In this document: positions 50,795 to 60,522 of the stretch, piece after piece
How positions within the stretch are numbered: position 1 is the stretch's first letter
Layout of the letters: every line of letters begins with the position of its first letter
Assembly: GCA_018139225.1 (NCBI GenBank)
Contig: JAGSNX010000005.1
Coordinates: 266,799 to 330,798 of the forward strand
Length of the DNA: 64,000 nucleotides
Direction: 5' to 3'
Origin: Microvirga sp. SRT01
Lineage (GTDB): Bacteria > Pseudomonadota > Alphaproteobacteria > Sphingomonadales > Sphingomonadaceae
Position numbers and translations under genes: made by a program
Notes under the pieces: generated by a model
What the model was told of the DNA's origin: nothing
What the model saw: the letters and a program-made list of their open reading frames with translations, nothing else
Databases searched by the model: none

Positions 50795-52294
50795 ATGTAC
50801 GCCGTGGATGTTGGTGGGATGCGGTCGGTTGCACCGACCTATAACCCGGTTCCCTCGCCGCCCGTCGATACCGCCGTCACCGATGCCGTCGTCGCGACGG
50901 TACAGGCCGGAACCCGCTTCGGTCCCGAACCGGTCGGCGCGATGGCGTACCAGATCGGCGAGAAGCTGGCCGACCCCGACCTGACCCAGGCGCAGAAGGA
51001 CGAGTATGTCGCGCAACTGGTCGACCTGACGCACTCACCCGGCTGGTCGGTGCTGGACAATGGCAAGACGGTGCCGGAACTGGTCACGGCGGCGCTGGAG
51101 CAGGTGGGGACCGGCGACGGGACTCAGGAGTCCGCGGATCTGCGCGATCAGGTGAGCGCGGCGGTGGGCCGGGGCGTGGAGGCCGGGCGCATCGACGTGG
51201 ACGACCTGTACGGGCTCGTCGATCCGGCGGTGAACCCGTATTCCGATGGCGGCCGCCAACTCCTGTCCGACGTCACGGATGGCCGCATGCTCAACCAGGT
51301 CGCCGGTCGCCTGCTCGACGACGCCAAAGCCGCTGGTTATGACGTGAACGACTATCAGGACGGCCCCGCATTGCTGGTGGCGGCGGGGGACGTCGCCAAC
51401 ATGGCCGCAGGTCACGGCATACCGGCCAGCGCCAACGCCGTGGTTCGGGAGATCGGTCGCGTCGAGGCGGACGGCCCCGTCGCAGGCGACATGACCCTGA
51501 TCGACGCGATGAGGACCTTTACCGCGACCGGCCCGTATTCGTCGCTCGTCGCCCCCGATCGCAACGGGTTCGATGTGCTGGCAGGTCTGATCAACGCGGC
51601 CAATCCCAATGCCCCGGGTATCCAGACGACCACCGATTCGATGTTCGCGACCCTCGTTCGCACGGGCCAGTCCGGGTCCGAGAACGGCAACGGGCTGGGC
51701 GAGCTGGGAACGTATTTCAACACGAACATCTCCCGTCTGAACGAGAGCGGCTGGCGCTACGACAGTGCGGAAGACGCGCGCGAGAACTTGGTCCAGGACT
51801 TCGTGTCGAAGGTGATGCTGGACGCGGACTATCCCCTGAAGGATCAAAGCGTCGCGGCGATCGGAACGGAGATGGACCGACTGGCCGGACAGTTGCAGGA
51901 CCCCGCCCTCTCCGATGACCAGCGCAGCGCGGCGGCCACCGGCCTCGGCGAACTGGTCGGCTCCGTAAAGGGTGGCGCGAACGACTTCTTCGACGCCAGC
52001 AAGGAGAGCAAGGACGCCAAGATCGACGCGATCCGCTTCTTCTCGGACAAGTTGACCGGCTTCGTGTCGAGCAAGGCGGGACCGCTCGGATCGCTGATCG
52101 ACGCCGGCGTCGATGCCGGATGGAATGCCGGGTCGGCCGCGCTGGACGAGGGAATTCAGAAGGACGTTCGCGACGCCCTGGGATCGTTCTACGATCAATC
52201 GAACCAGTTGCGCGTGGCGATCGGCGACATGAACGACGCCACTCTCATCAACGCCTACGATCAGCGCTATGTGGAGCATGTGCCGGACGAGTGA
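50795..52294 (+). CDS. large helical protein of unknown function, no signal peptide
   Basis: The 499-residue product is acidic and mostly helical, with no signal peptide, membrane segment or cysteine. It starts MYAVDVGGMRSVAPTYNPVP and then holds helices such as VGAMAYQIGEKLADPDLTQA and AGRLLDDAKAAGYDVNDYQD. The last 150 residues include a Gly/Ala-rich stretch (SSKAGPLGSLIDAGVDAGWN) that could insert in a membrane. I do not recognise a family; it has the look of helical scaffolds in polymorphic toxins. GGGAG lies seven bases before the ATG. It shares the upstream dyad with the two LysM proteins, which suggests a common regulator and perhaps a common export route. Confidence 0.75.
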   Translation: MYAVDVGGMRSVAPTYNPVPSPPVDTAVTDAVVATVQAGTRFGPEPVGAMAYQIGEKLADPDLTQAQKDEYVAQLVDLTHSPGWSVLDNGKTVPELVTAALEQVGTGDGTQESADLRDQVSAAVGRGVEAGRIDVDDLYGLVDPAVNPYSDGGRQLLSDVTDGRMLNQVAGRLLDDAKAAGYDVNDYQDGPALLVAAGDVANMAAGHGIPASANAVVREIGRVEADGPVAGDMTLIDAMRTFTATGPYSSLVAPDRNGFDVLAGLINAANPNAPGIQTTTDSMFATLVRTGQSGSENGNGLGELGTYFNTNISRLNESGWRYDSAEDARENLVQDFVSKVMLDADYPLKDQSVAAIGTEMDRLAGQLQDPALSDDQRSAAATGLGELVGSVKGGANDFFDASKESKDAKIDAIRFFSDKLTGFVSSKAGPLGSLIDAGVDAGWNAGSAALDEGIQKDVRDALGSFYDQSNQLRVAIGDMNDATLINAYDQRYVEHVPDE

Positions 52295-52401
52295 TCCGGC
52301 CCCTGTCGACCTTTTCGTCTCGCTGGACCGACGCGAACAGACCGGGTCGATGACCTGATCGGCCTCGCGTCATCCTGTTTCGCGACGAGCGCGCTACGCG
52401 C

Positions 52402-53724
52402 TCACGCCTCTGCCTCGGCGACCAGCGTCCGCTCGTCGACCGGATCGTACCGCGGCACGATGAGGTGGACGACGAGCAGCGCGACCAGATAGGCCGCGGC
52501 GGCTACGAGGAAGATCGGCTGGAAACTGCCGACCGTCTCCAGGATGATGCCCGCATATTTCGCCATCAACATGCCGCCGATCGCGCCCGCCAGTCCGCCC
52601 AGGCCGACGACGGAGCCGACCATCCAGCGTGGAAAGACATCGCCCGGCAACGCGTAGAGATTGGCGGAAAACCCCTGATGCCCTGCGCAGGCGAGCCCGA
52701 TCAACGCGACCGCGACCCACATCGACGGTGCCGCCGTCGCGAACGCGATCGGTACCGCGCACAGCGCGCACACGAACATCGCCGTCTTGCGCGCGCGGTT
52801 CACCGTGATGCCCCGCCCGATCAGGCGCGAGCTGAGCCAGCCGCCTCCGACCGAGCCGATATCGGCCAGCAGATAGACCGCCACCAGCGGCGGACCGAAT
52901 TCCCGCAGCGACAGGTTGAACTGGCGCGAGAAGAAGTCGGGGAGCCAGAACAGGAAGGTCCACCAGATCGGATCGATCAGGAAACGGCCCATGATATAGG
53001 CCCAGCTCTGCCGCGTGCGCAGGATCGTCGACCAGCGCACCGGCCGCGGCGGCACCTCCGGTTCGGACTGGATCCAGTCGCGCTCCTCGCGGCTCAGGGT
53101 CGGATGATCGGCCGGGCGCCGGTAAAAGCGCCACCACGCGAGCAGCCAGACGATCGACAGCGCACCCGTGACGATGAAGGCGGCGCGCCAACCCAGCCCG
53201 AGTGTGACGACGATGAACGGCACCAGCAACGGCGTGACGATCGCACCGACGTTGGAACCGGCGTTGAAGATGCCGATCGCCAGCGCACGCTCGCGTTTCG
53301 GAAACCACTCGGCGGTCGCGGCGAGTGCGGCCGGAAACGTCGCGGCCTCGCCCGCTGCCAGCGGCAGCCGCGCCCAGATCATGCCGGATGTCGTCGTGAA
53401 GGCGATGTGGAGGACGTGGCCGACCGTCCACAACGCCACCGCCGCCGCATAACCGACGCGCGCGCCGACCCGGTCGACGATGCGACCCGACACGACATAG
53501 GCAAGGCCGTAGACGAGCTGGAAATAGAGCGCGAGATCGGCATAGCCCGTCTCGGTCCAGCCATAGCGGGCCGACAGATCGGGCTTCAGGACCGAGATGA
53601 CGAGGCGGTCGATATAGCTGAGGACCACCGCGAAGAACAGCAGCGCGCACACGATCCAGCGCGTATTGCCGCCCGGTCGGCGCGGCGCGGCATCCGCCTC
53701 GATGGCGGCGGCTACCCCCTGCAC
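52402..53724 (-). CDS. MFS transporter, hexuronate/anion symporter type
   Basis: The 440-residue inner-membrane protein has 12 predicted helices and the ACS-family (ExuT/DgoT-like) phrases: SYIDRLVISVLKPDLSARYG, LAAGEAATFPAALAATAEWF, GIFNAGSNVGAIVTPLLVPF and a central WAYIMGRFLIDPIWWTFLFW. It probably brings hexuronate or another sugar acid with protons into the cytoplasm. The start is GTG. It lies downstream of the TonB receptor gene, but a terminator between them suggests a separate or partial transcript. With ManD it fits a hexuronate route. Confidence 0.9.
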   Translation of the reverse strand: MQGVAAAIEADAAPRRPGGNTRWIVCALLFFAVVLSYIDRLVISVLKPDLSARYGWTETGYADLALYFQLVYGLAYVVSGRIVDRVGARVGYAAAVALWTVGHVLHIAFTTTSGMIWARLPLAAGEAATFPAALAATAEWFPKRERALAIGIFNAGSNVGAIVTPLLVPFIVVTLGLGWRAAFIVTGALSIVWLLAWWRFYRRPADHPTLSREERDWIQSEPEVPPRPVRWSTILRTRQSWAYIMGRFLIDPIWWTFLFWLPDFFSRQFNLSLREFGPPLVAVYLLADIGSVGGGWLSSRLIGRGITVNRARKTAMFVCALCAVPIAFATAAPSMWVAVALIGLACAGHQGFSANLYALPGDVFPRWMVGSVVGLGGLAGAIGGMLMAKYAGIILETVGSFQPIFLVAAAAYLVALLVVHLIVPRYDPVDERTLVAEAEA

Positions 53725-53794
53725 GCCCCGCCCGCCTCGTCAGCCATGGGCATCGGCATGAGCGCCGGCATAAGCGCGGGCCTCGCTGTCGGAG

Positions 53795-53823
53795 AAAAGG
53801 GGGCCGGCCCGAAAGCCAGCCCC
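53795..53823 (-). terminator. rho-independent terminator after the TonB receptor gene
   Basis: On the minus strand GGGGCTGGC and GCCGGCCCC form a nine-base stem (one wobble) with a six-base loop, followed by CTTTT. It lies 32 bases past the receptor stop and before the MFS gene. Confidence 0.7.
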
Positions 53824-53854
53824 TGCAAGTACCTTGGGAGAGGTTCCAAGGATC

Positions 53855-56800
53855 CTAGAACCGGCCACGGATGCCGACGAGCAGCGTTCGACCGGGATTA
53901 TATTCGTTGAAGGTCGCGTTGCTGAACTGGAAGTAGCTCGACTGCGCTTCCTTCGTGATGTTGATCACGTTCACGACGAGCGTCGGCAGATACGTGTTGC
54001 CCAGGATCTTGCCGAGATCCAGGTTGCCGGAGAAATCGAGCTGCCCGTAATCGCGCCCGAAGATCGCCGCTGCCGGGATACCGTTCTGGTTCAGCGACGA
54101 ACCCTGCGATCCCTCGTTATAGGTGTAGGTCAGGCGGGTAGAGAGGCCGTTGCCTTCGTAATAGCCCGTCAGCGTATAGGTCGTCGGAGCCACGCCCAAC
54201 GCGATCGCGGGCGCACCGGCCCCCTCGCCCTTCTGATCGATCAGCGTCAGATTGCCCTGAAAACCGAAGCCGCGAACGCCGATATACTGGGTCAGGAAGT
54301 CGAGCGGCTGCGTCAGCTGGAACTCCAGTCCGTTGACCTTCAGCTTGCCGTCCGCATTCACCTGCTGCTGGATCTGGATCAACGCCTGTTCGGGCGCGAC
54401 GCCGGTTCCCCGGACACGGTCGATCAAGGCCTGCTGCTGCGCCTGCGTCAGCGATCCGAAGGTGATCCCGAACGGCTCCAATGTCGAGAAGGGCACCGTC
54501 GTCAGGCCGTTGACCGTGAAACCCGTGATCGACTTGCGGAACGCCGCGAACGCGATGACGCCTTCACCCCCGGTGTAATATTCGAAACCAAGGTCGAGGT
54601 TGTCGGAGATGTACGGGTTGAGGGCATTGTTGCCCAGCGTGCCGACGTCCGCCGACGGCTGCACGAAACTCGCGCCCGGCAGCAATTGGTTCGGGTCCGG
54701 TCGCGTCAGGGTCCGCGAGATCGAGCCGCGCGCGACGGCCTTGGTGCCGAAGCTGTAGGCGACGCTCGCCGACGGCAGGAAGTTGGAATAGAGGCGGTTC
54801 GTCTCGGTGAAGTTCACCTGCACCGGATAACAGGACCCATCCAGCGCGAAACCCGGGCTGACACCGGGACACGTCACCCCGCCACGCGTGTTGCGCGGAT
54901 CGGGGATGGTGGTGCGCCCACCCACGATCTGCTGGGTACGAACGTAACGGACGCCGCCGTTCAACCGGATGGTGTCGTCGTCGCCGATATCGAAGATGCC
55001 GTTCGCCTCGACGAACGTTCCCGTCACCTTTTCCCGGATCAGGCCGCCATTGGCACCACTGCTGCCGGCCCCCGTCTCCGTCGCTCCGGCCAGGAGCGCG
55101 TCGTAATTCGTCGCGCCCTTGAACTTGTCCCAATCGACGGTGACGAAGCCGTTCGGGCCGGGCAGCAGGTAACTGCCGACCGCTGCGGTGGGAATGAGGG
55201 AACCCGCATAGACCAGCGGCGGCGCGCCAGCCGAGAAGCCGGTGCCGTAAGCCGCGTAGGTGGGATAGCCGGGAGGTGCCGCGGAGCCGGGAAGATTGGC
55301 GCCGTCGCACAGCGGTTGCCGGTTCGGGCCGGGCAGGACGACGTTGGGATTGTTGCCGCAGATCGCCGCCTGCCACGGGTTGGTGTTATCGAACGGCGTG
55401 ATGCGACGGCTGACATCGTCATACGCCGCACCGACGCGAACGCTGAAGCGCTTCTCGTCGCCGAACAACAGGCTGCCGCGGATACCCTTCGTTTCCGTAT
55501 CGCGCTCTTCGCCGTTCAGGTTGACGCGGCCGCCGCCCGCCCAGCCGAAGCTCGCGGGATTGTTGAGGTCGACGTTCGTCGTCACCGACGGAATGCCGCC
55601 GTCGTTCGTGTAATTCACCGTCACGCCGCTGCTGGGCGGCGTGATGACGAGCACCGTCGGGCTTTCGCGACGGAAATTGCTCTTCGTGTAATTGGCTTGC
55701 AGATCGCCCTTGATGGAGTCGTTGACGGTGAACTCCATCCCCGGATTCACGCCCCAGTAATCCTGACGATCACGGTACGGACGATATTCGAGGAAGAACT
55801 GGGAGTTGGCGAAAGTGCCGCCGGTGACCGTGCAGCCAGCCGCGCAATCGGCTTTGTCGTAGGTCGTGTTCAACGGGATCGCAGCGCCGTTGCGGACCGC
55901 CCAGTTCATCGCCGATCGGTCGAAATCGGTGTTGCGCTTGGCGTACATGCCGTCGACGTAGAAATGAAGGTCGTCGCTCGGCCGCCATTCGAGCGACACC
56001 AGCCCGTTATAGCGGGTCCGCTCGCCGATCTCGGTCCGCGGGCGGCTGAGGCGCGGCAGCAGCCCGTTGTCGATCTGGTCGATCGTCGCGCCCGGATTGC
56101 GCGCCAACAGGAACGCCTGGTCGATGACCGTGCCCGGGACCAATCCGTTGCCGGCGTTGGCAGGGACCGTCGCCGGGATCGTGAAGTTACCGCCACCCGT
56201 CGCGTTGCGCGTGCCCGAACTGCTCTGCGCGGCGGTCAGGTTGGGATTGGTGAAGCCGATCGTTTCATACCCGTTGACCTGGAACCGGTTCTTGACCGCG
56301 GCGCCACCGACCAGGATGCCGAAATTTCCGAACGTGGCGCTGGCGAGCGCATAGCCGCGATAGCCCCATTTATCGGCCGTGCTGACCTTCGATCCCTGCA
56401 AGCCATAGCTCAGATACGGCTTGGGATTGTCGAACGGCCGCGCCGACCGCAGATTGACCGTGCCCGCGGCACCGCCTTCGAGCTGACTGGCGATGGGTGA
56501 TTTGCTCACCGTCAACTGCGTGAACAATTCGGTCGGGATCAGATCGAGATCGACCTCGCGATTGGTGCTCTGCGCGTCGAACCGGACCGATGCGATCGCG
56601 ACCGGCGCGCCGTTGAGCAGCACGCGCGTGAAATTGGTACCCAGCCCGCGGATCGCGACATTGGCACCCTCGCCCGTCACTTCGCGACTGATCGTGACGC
56701 CGGGGATGCGGTTGACCGATTCCGCGATGTTGGTGTCGGGGAACTTGCCGATATCCTCGGCGAAGATCGTATCCGTGAAGCCGATCGAGTTCTTCTTGGC

Positions 56801-57097
56801 GTTCGCCTGGCTCTGCAACGATGCGCGATAGCCGGTGACGACGATATCCTGATTGCCGGTCGCCGAGGGATCGGCCGCTGCGCCGTCCGTCGTGTTGATT
56901 TCGGTCGGAGCCGTGTTGCCGGCGCCGTCCTGCGTCGTTGCCGTGGGGACCGTCGTGGCGCTGCTGCTGGAGGCCGCTGTGGGAGCCGACTGGTCGGCCG
57001 GGGGTGTCGACGTGCTCTGCGCCAGGGCCGGCCAGGAGGCGGTGCCCAGCAGGAGGGCGAGCGGCGTGCCGACGTGGCGGAGTGCTGATCGGGTCAT
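53855..57097 (-). CDS. TonB-dependent outer-membrane receptor
   Basis: This 1080-residue receptor has a signal peptide (cut after ALAQ at about residue 26), a Ser/Thr/Ala-rich linker, then a plug with the TonB-box-like DIVVTGYRASLQSQANAKKN and the phrases FAEDIGKFPDTNIAESVNRI and NVAIRGLGTNFTRVLLNGAP. The rest is a long beta-barrel ending in the usual aromatic, VGIRGRF. This is the large carbohydrate-type receptor class common in sphingomonads and Caulobacter. From its place beside ManD and a hexuronate-type transporter it probably imports uronate-containing oligosaccharides. Operator-like dyads lie upstream. Confidence 0.93.
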   Translation of the reverse strand: MTRSALRHVGTPLALLLGTASWPALAQSTSTPPADQSAPTAASSSSATTVPTATTQDGAGNTAPTEINTTDGAAADPSATGNQDIVVTGYRASLQSQANAKKNSIGFTDTIFAEDIGKFPDTNIAESVNRIPGVTISREVTGEGANVAIRGLGTNFTRVLLNGAPVAIASVRFDAQSTNREVDLDLIPTELFTQLTVSKSPIASQLEGGAAGTVNLRSARPFDNPKPYLSYGLQGSKVSTADKWGYRGYALASATFGNFGILVGGAAVKNRFQVNGYETIGFTNPNLTAAQSSSGTRNATGGGNFTIPATVPANAGNGLVPGTVIDQAFLLARNPGATIDQIDNGLLPRLSRPRTEIGERTRYNGLVSLEWRPSDDLHFYVDGMYAKRNTDFDRSAMNWAVRNGAAIPLNTTYDKADCAAGCTVTGGTFANSQFFLEYRPYRDRQDYWGVNPGMEFTVNDSIKGDLQANYTKSNFRRESPTVLVITPPSSGVTVNYTNDGGIPSVTTNVDLNNPASFGWAGGGRVNLNGEERDTETKGIRGSLLFGDEKRFSVRVGAAYDDVSRRITPFDNTNPWQAAICGNNPNVVLPGPNRQPLCDGANLPGSAAPPGYPTYAAYGTGFSAGAPPLVYAGSLIPTAAVGSYLLPGPNGFVTVDWDKFKGATNYDALLAGATETGAGSSGANGGLIREKVTGTFVEANGIFDIGDDDTIRLNGGVRYVRTQQIVGGRTTIPDPRNTRGGVTCPGVSPGFALDGSCYPVQVNFTETNRLYSNFLPSASVAYSFGTKAVARGSISRTLTRPDPNQLLPGASFVQPSADVGTLGNNALNPYISDNLDLGFEYYTGGEGVIAFAAFRKSITGFTVNGLTTVPFSTLEPFGITFGSLTQAQQQALIDRVRGTGVAPEQALIQIQQQVNADGKLKVNGLEFQLTQPLDFLTQYIGVRGFGFQGNLTLIDQKGEGAGAPAIALGVAPTTYTLTGYYEGNGLSTRLTYTYNEGSQGSSLNQNGIPAAAIFGRDYGQLDFSGNLDLGKILGNTYLPTLVVNVINITKEAQSSYFQFSNATFNEYNPGRTLLVGIRGRF

Positions 57098-57157
57098 GGT
57101 TGTCCTCCCCTGTGGAACGGCTGGCAGCCATTAACTGGCTGTCCTGCGATGCATCTA

Positions 57158-57223
57158 TGTTAGCGCTACCCGAAATCGCATGTCAACAGGCAACCTGTCC
57201 AATCTAAAGTATGTGTATGACAC
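57158..57223. promoter_or_regulatory. regulatory region of the TonB receptor with three dyads
   Basis: Three separate palindromes lie in the gap between ManD and the receptor: TGTTAGCGCTACC (57158-57170), close to a LacI-type operator with the AGCGCT core; ACAGGCAACCTGT (57186-57198); and GTGTATGACAC (57213-57223), which fits the GntR pattern GT-N3-AC. They suggest that the receptor has its own, multiply controlled promoter. Confidence 0.5.
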
Positions 57224-57242
57224 CTTATCCAAGAAGCATCAG

Positions 57243-58454
57243 CTACCAATGGAAGAGCGTTCCATCCTCCAGCCGGTTCACGGGCAGGTATGCGCGCGCA
57301 TAGGGGTAATCGGCTGCCAGCGTCTCATCGATCTCGACGCCCAGTCCGGGCGCATCTCCGGGATGCATCATGCCGTCCGTATAGGTGTAGGCGTGCGGGA
57401 ACACCGCGTCCGTCTCGGCGGTGTGCGGCATATGCTCCTGCACCCCGAAGTTCGGGATCGACAAACCGACATGCAGCGCCGCCGCCATTGCCACGGGCGA
57501 CAGGTCGGTGGCGCCGTGGCAGCCGGTGCGGACTTGATACAGGTCCGCCAGCGCGGCGATCCGGCGCAGGTGCGTGATGCCGCCTGCATGAACCACGGTC
57601 GCGCGGATGTAATCGATTAACTGGTGCTCGATCAGGTGCTTGGCATCCCAGATGCTGTTGAACACCTCGCCCACGGCGATCGGCGTCGTCGTATGCTGGC
57701 GGATCAGCCGGAACGCCTCCTGGTTTTCGGCTGGCGTCGGGTCCTCGATCCAGAACGGGCGGTATGGCTCCAGGTCCTTGCCCAGCCGCCCCGCTTCGAT
57801 CGGGGTCAGCCGGTGATGGACATCGTGCAGCAGGTGCACGTCCCAGCCCAGCGCCTCCCTCGCGGCCGCGAACAGCTCCGGCACGATGCGCAGATAACGC
57901 TCCGTCGACCAGCGGCTCTCGGCCGGCAGATCAGCGTCGGCGGGTTCGTAGCGCTGCCCCGGCTTCGCCACGCCGTAGGTGCTGGCAAGCCCCGGCACCC
58001 CGCATTGCAGGCGGACGGCCTTGTATCCCTTTGCGATCTCGGCCTTCGCAACGGCAATTGTATCCGCGACGGTGGTGCCGTTGGCATGCGCATACACCAT
58101 GCAGCCGTCGCGGCTCGCTCCGCCGAGCAACTGGTAGACCGGCAGTCCCGCCACCTTGCCCTTGATGTCCCACAGCGCCATGTCGACCGCGGCGATCGCG
58201 GTCATCGTCACCGGCCCGCGTCGCCAATACGCGCCCTTGTACAGATACTGCCAGATGTCCTCGATCCGGTGCGGGTCGCGCCCGATCAGGCACGGCACGA
58301 CATGCTCCGACAGATAGCTTGCCACCGCCATCTCGCGCCCGTTCAGCGTCGCATCTCCGACGCCGGTGGTACCGTCGTCGCATGTGATCTTGAGGGTCAA
58401 GAAATTGCGCCCCGGACTGGTGACGATGACGCGGGCAGAAACGATACGGGGCAT
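57243..58454 (-). CDS. manD: D-mannonate dehydratase ManD (enolase superfamily)
   Basis: ManD converts D-mannonate to 2-keto-3-deoxygluconate in hexuronate breakdown. The 403-residue protein has the enolase-superfamily metal ligands in order: Asp and the catalytic His in [11 protein letters not shown], Glu in [11 protein letters not shown] and Glu in VGEVFNS. The N-terminal capping phrase [20 protein letters not shown] is the ManD/RspA type known from Novosphingobium. I use ATG 58454; the frame is open to 58508 but the upstream part holds operator dyads. It is divergent from a GntR regulator. Confidence 0.92.
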   Translation of the reverse strand: MPRIVSARVIVTSPGRNFLTLKITCDDGTTGVGDATLNGREMAVASYLSEHVVPCLIGRDPHRIEDIWQYLYKGAYWRRGPVTMTAIAAVDMALWDIKGKVAGLPVYQLLGGASRDGCMVYAHANGTTVADTIAVAKAEIAKGYKAVRLQCGVPGLASTYGVAKPGQRYEPADADLPAESRWSTERYLRIVPELFAAAREALGWDVHLLHDVHHRLTPIEAGRLGKDLEPYRPFWIEDPTPAENQEAFRLIRQHTTTPIAVGEVFNSIWDAKHLIEHQLIDYIRATVVHAGGITHLRRIAALADLYQVRTGCHGATDLSPVAMAAALHVGLSIPNFGVQEHMPHTAETDAVFPHAYTYTDGMMHPGDAPGLGVEIDETLAADYPYARAYLPVNRLEDGTLFHW

Positions 58455-58474
58455 GGCGGAATGGGGCTCCAGAC

Positions 58475-58581
58475 GACATCGTGATCGGGCGATGTCTGCG
58501 ACCGACATCGTGCCCCGCGATGTGTTGCCGTTTGGACCTACACGTCAAGCGATTTGGTCTGTCACATCACGGCACGATGTG
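58475..58581. promoter_or_regulatory. divergent manD/gntR control region with three dyads
   Basis: GACATCG-N8-CGATGTC (58475-58496), GACATCG-N7-CGATGT (58504-58523) and CACATC-N7-GATGTG (58563-58581) share the half-site ACATC. The repeated half-site between a catabolic gene and a GntR gene points to binding by that regulator. Spacing varies by a base or two, so the exact operator is not fixed. Confidence 0.6.
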
Positions 58582-58639
58582 TGGCTAGTGCCGTCAGTAG
58601 AGCGTTGCGCCGATGGTCGGAACACGCAATGTTGGCATC

Positions 58640-59386
58640 ATGGCCCAATCCGACAAACTCTATCGCCGCATCACCGACGGCATCCTGCAACGCCTTGCGG
58701 CTGGGGAATTCGAGATTGGCCGCCGTCTGCCGACCGAGCGCGAGATTGCTGAGCACTACGCTGTCAGCCGCACGACCGTTCGCGAAGCGATGGTGGCGCT
58801 CGAAATGATGGGCGTCGTCGAGATGCGGAAGGGGTCCGGCATCTATGTTGCCGCGCTACGCCTTCCCGGCCAGGAGGCCGAGACGCTCGACATCGGTGCA
58901 TTCGAACTCCTCGAAGCCCGACGCAGCATCGAGGCGGAAGTGACAGCGTTGGCCGCTCTGCGCATCGGCGATACCGACCTCACGCGATTGGAGGCGTTGC
59001 TGGTCACGATGACCGATCCGGATGTCGCCGTCAGCGAACGGGCCGATCGAGATTTCCATTTCGTCATCGCCGCAGCGACAGGCAACAGCGCAATGATCGC
59101 CGTCGTGGCCGATCTCTGGGCCATGCGCGATCGATGCGATCTTGCAAGGACGATACACGAGCGCGCGCGGGGCGGTGGCGAACTGCTCCGCGTCGAGGAG
59201 CACCGCGCCATTCTGGACGCGTTGAGGTCGCATGATGCGGATCTGGCGCGGGCCGGAATGCGCCGACATCTCGACGCCGTGATCGAACATCTTCTGGCAA
59301 AGACGGAAAACGAGGAAGTCGCGGCCGTGCGGTTGCGCAGCGCGCATCTCCGCCAGCGGATCTTCGCCGGCCATCGTGCCGCGTGA
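58640..59386 (+). CDS. GntR/FadR-type regulator of the hexuronate locus
   Basis: The 248-residue protein has an N-terminal winged helix (AAGEFEIGRRLPTEREIAEH, SRTTVREAMVALEMMGVVEM) and an FCD sensor domain with its metal/ligand residues in ADRDFHFVIAAATGN, EEHRAILDAL and MRRHLDAVI. By neighbourhood it should respond to a uronate or aldonate and control manD, the receptor and the transporter. The start at 58640 is chosen by comparison with the family N-terminus; an ATG at 58613 is also in frame. Neither has a strong ribosome site. Confidence 0.88.
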   Translation: MAQSDKLYRRITDGILQRLAAGEFEIGRRLPTEREIAEHYAVSRTTVREAMVALEMMGVVEMRKGSGIYVAALRLPGQEAETLDIGAFELLEARRSIEAEVTALAALRIGDTDLTRLEALLVTMTDPDVAVSERADRDFHFVIAAATGNSAMIAVVADLWAMRDRCDLARTIHERARGGGELLRVEEHRAILDALRSHDADLARAGMRRHLDAVIEHLLAKTENEEVAAVRLRSAHLRQRIFAGHRAA

Positions 59387-59573
59387 ACCGGACCTCCCGG
59401 CCTCGGCGGTTCGCAGGCCCCTCCGGCAAGGCGCTCCCGCGGCTCGCCAGGCGGATCGATGCTGGTCGCGGAGAGTGACGCCATGTCACGTCCGCCTTTC
59501 TGACCCTGTCTGCGCAAGGAGGCTCAGCATCACAGCTGCGGCTCTGGCGCAACACTGCGGCCGGCTGATTTCC

Positions 59574-59590
59574 CTATCGTTTCCCGATAG
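59574..59590. promoter_or_regulatory. dyad CTATCG-N5-CGATAG
   Basis: A perfect six-base-arm inverted repeat lies 69 bases before the outer-membrane protein gene. The rest of 59387-59659 shows no gene. The binding protein is unknown. Confidence 0.4.
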
Positions 59591-59659
59591 TTGCAACTCC
59601 CGACAGGTCAATTAATGGCGCCGCCCTTGCCGCGTGGTGCGGCAGAAGAGGGATGACGA

Positions 59660-60298
59660 ATGAAGACGGTTTTAATGGCCTTGATCGCGCTCGCCGGTGC
59701 TGCGCCGGCCTACGCTCAAAATGTGGGTACGACATCGCCGTTCGACGGCGTGCGCATCGAAGGTCGCGTGGGCTGGGATCGCCCGGTCGCCAGCGTAGAA
59801 ACGGATGACATCGAGGCCAATCAGGGCAAGAGTGGCGTGGTGTACGGCGGTGAGATCGGGTTCGACGTTCCGCAGGACACGATTATTCTCGGCGTCTATG
59901 CAGGTCTCGAAGGTTCGAGCACGAAGTCCTGCTTCGAATTTTATGGTCGCGACGAAGCGTGCGTTCGTGCCGGGCGGAACATCACCGCCGGGGCGCGGGT
60001 CGGCGTCCAGCTGGGCGTACGCACGATGGTCTATGCCAAAGGCGGCTATTCCAACGGCAAGCTGAAGGCGTCTTACGTCGACTTCGACGACGCGCAGAAC
60101 AACCTGCGGTACCGCCCCAATCTCGACGGTTTCCACCTTGGTGCTGGCGCGGAGGCGAATGTCAGCGCCAACGTCTACGGGAAGCTGGAATATGTCTACA
60201 CCAACTACAACGCAGGCCGTCTCGACAATGGCGATTTCGGCTTTACCGCTGATCTCGAACGCCATCAGGTCGTCGCGGGCGTTGGCATCCGCTTCTAA
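59660..60298 (+). CDS. outer-membrane beta-barrel protein (opacity-porin-like)
   Basis: The 212-residue product has a signal peptide (MKTVLMALIALAGAAPAYAQ) and then about eight amphipathic strands: FDGVRIEGRVGWDRPVAS, GVVYGGEIGFDVP, TAGARVGVQLGVRTMVYAKG, and the terminal strand VVAGVGIRF with a C-terminal Phe that is the Bam signal. A cysteine pair in a loop (KSCFEFYGRDEAC) may be bridged. This is the small eight-stranded barrel class common in alphaproteobacteria. Precise role unknown. Confidence 0.87.
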   Translation: MKTVLMALIALAGAAPAYAQNVGTTSPFDGVRIEGRVGWDRPVASVETDDIEANQGKSGVVYGGEIGFDVPQDTIILGVYAGLEGSSTKSCFEFYGRDEACVRAGRNITAGARVGVQLGVRTMVYAKGGYSNGKLKASYVDFDDAQNNLRYRPNLDGFHLGAGAEANVSANVYGKLEYVYTNYNAGRLDNGDFGFTADLERHQVVAGVGIRF

Positions 60299-60522
60299 AG
60301 CGCAGCTGCGGACGATACGGATCCTGTCTGCAAGCGCGTAACGGCCTGATCCTACGCTCGAACGGCACGTCCTCCGCCGTCCCCGCGGGCCGATCGGCAA
60401 GCAGACGGTAGAGGACGATATCGGGCAGCTCTGCGGCTACGAGCGAACGATGTCACCGGCCCATTTCAAAGCTCGCCGGACGGCTGATCGCACATACCCA
60501 GCCCAGGATCGGCACCGCCGCC

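Noticed and set aside
53834..56500. An 888-codon plus-strand frame
   Set aside because: It is the antisense of the TonB receptor gene, with the low-complexity Arg/Asp/Val composition typical of shadow frames in GC-rich DNA.
57608..57620. TAATCGATTA inside manD
   Set aside because: Lacks the three-base centre and lies in coding sequence.
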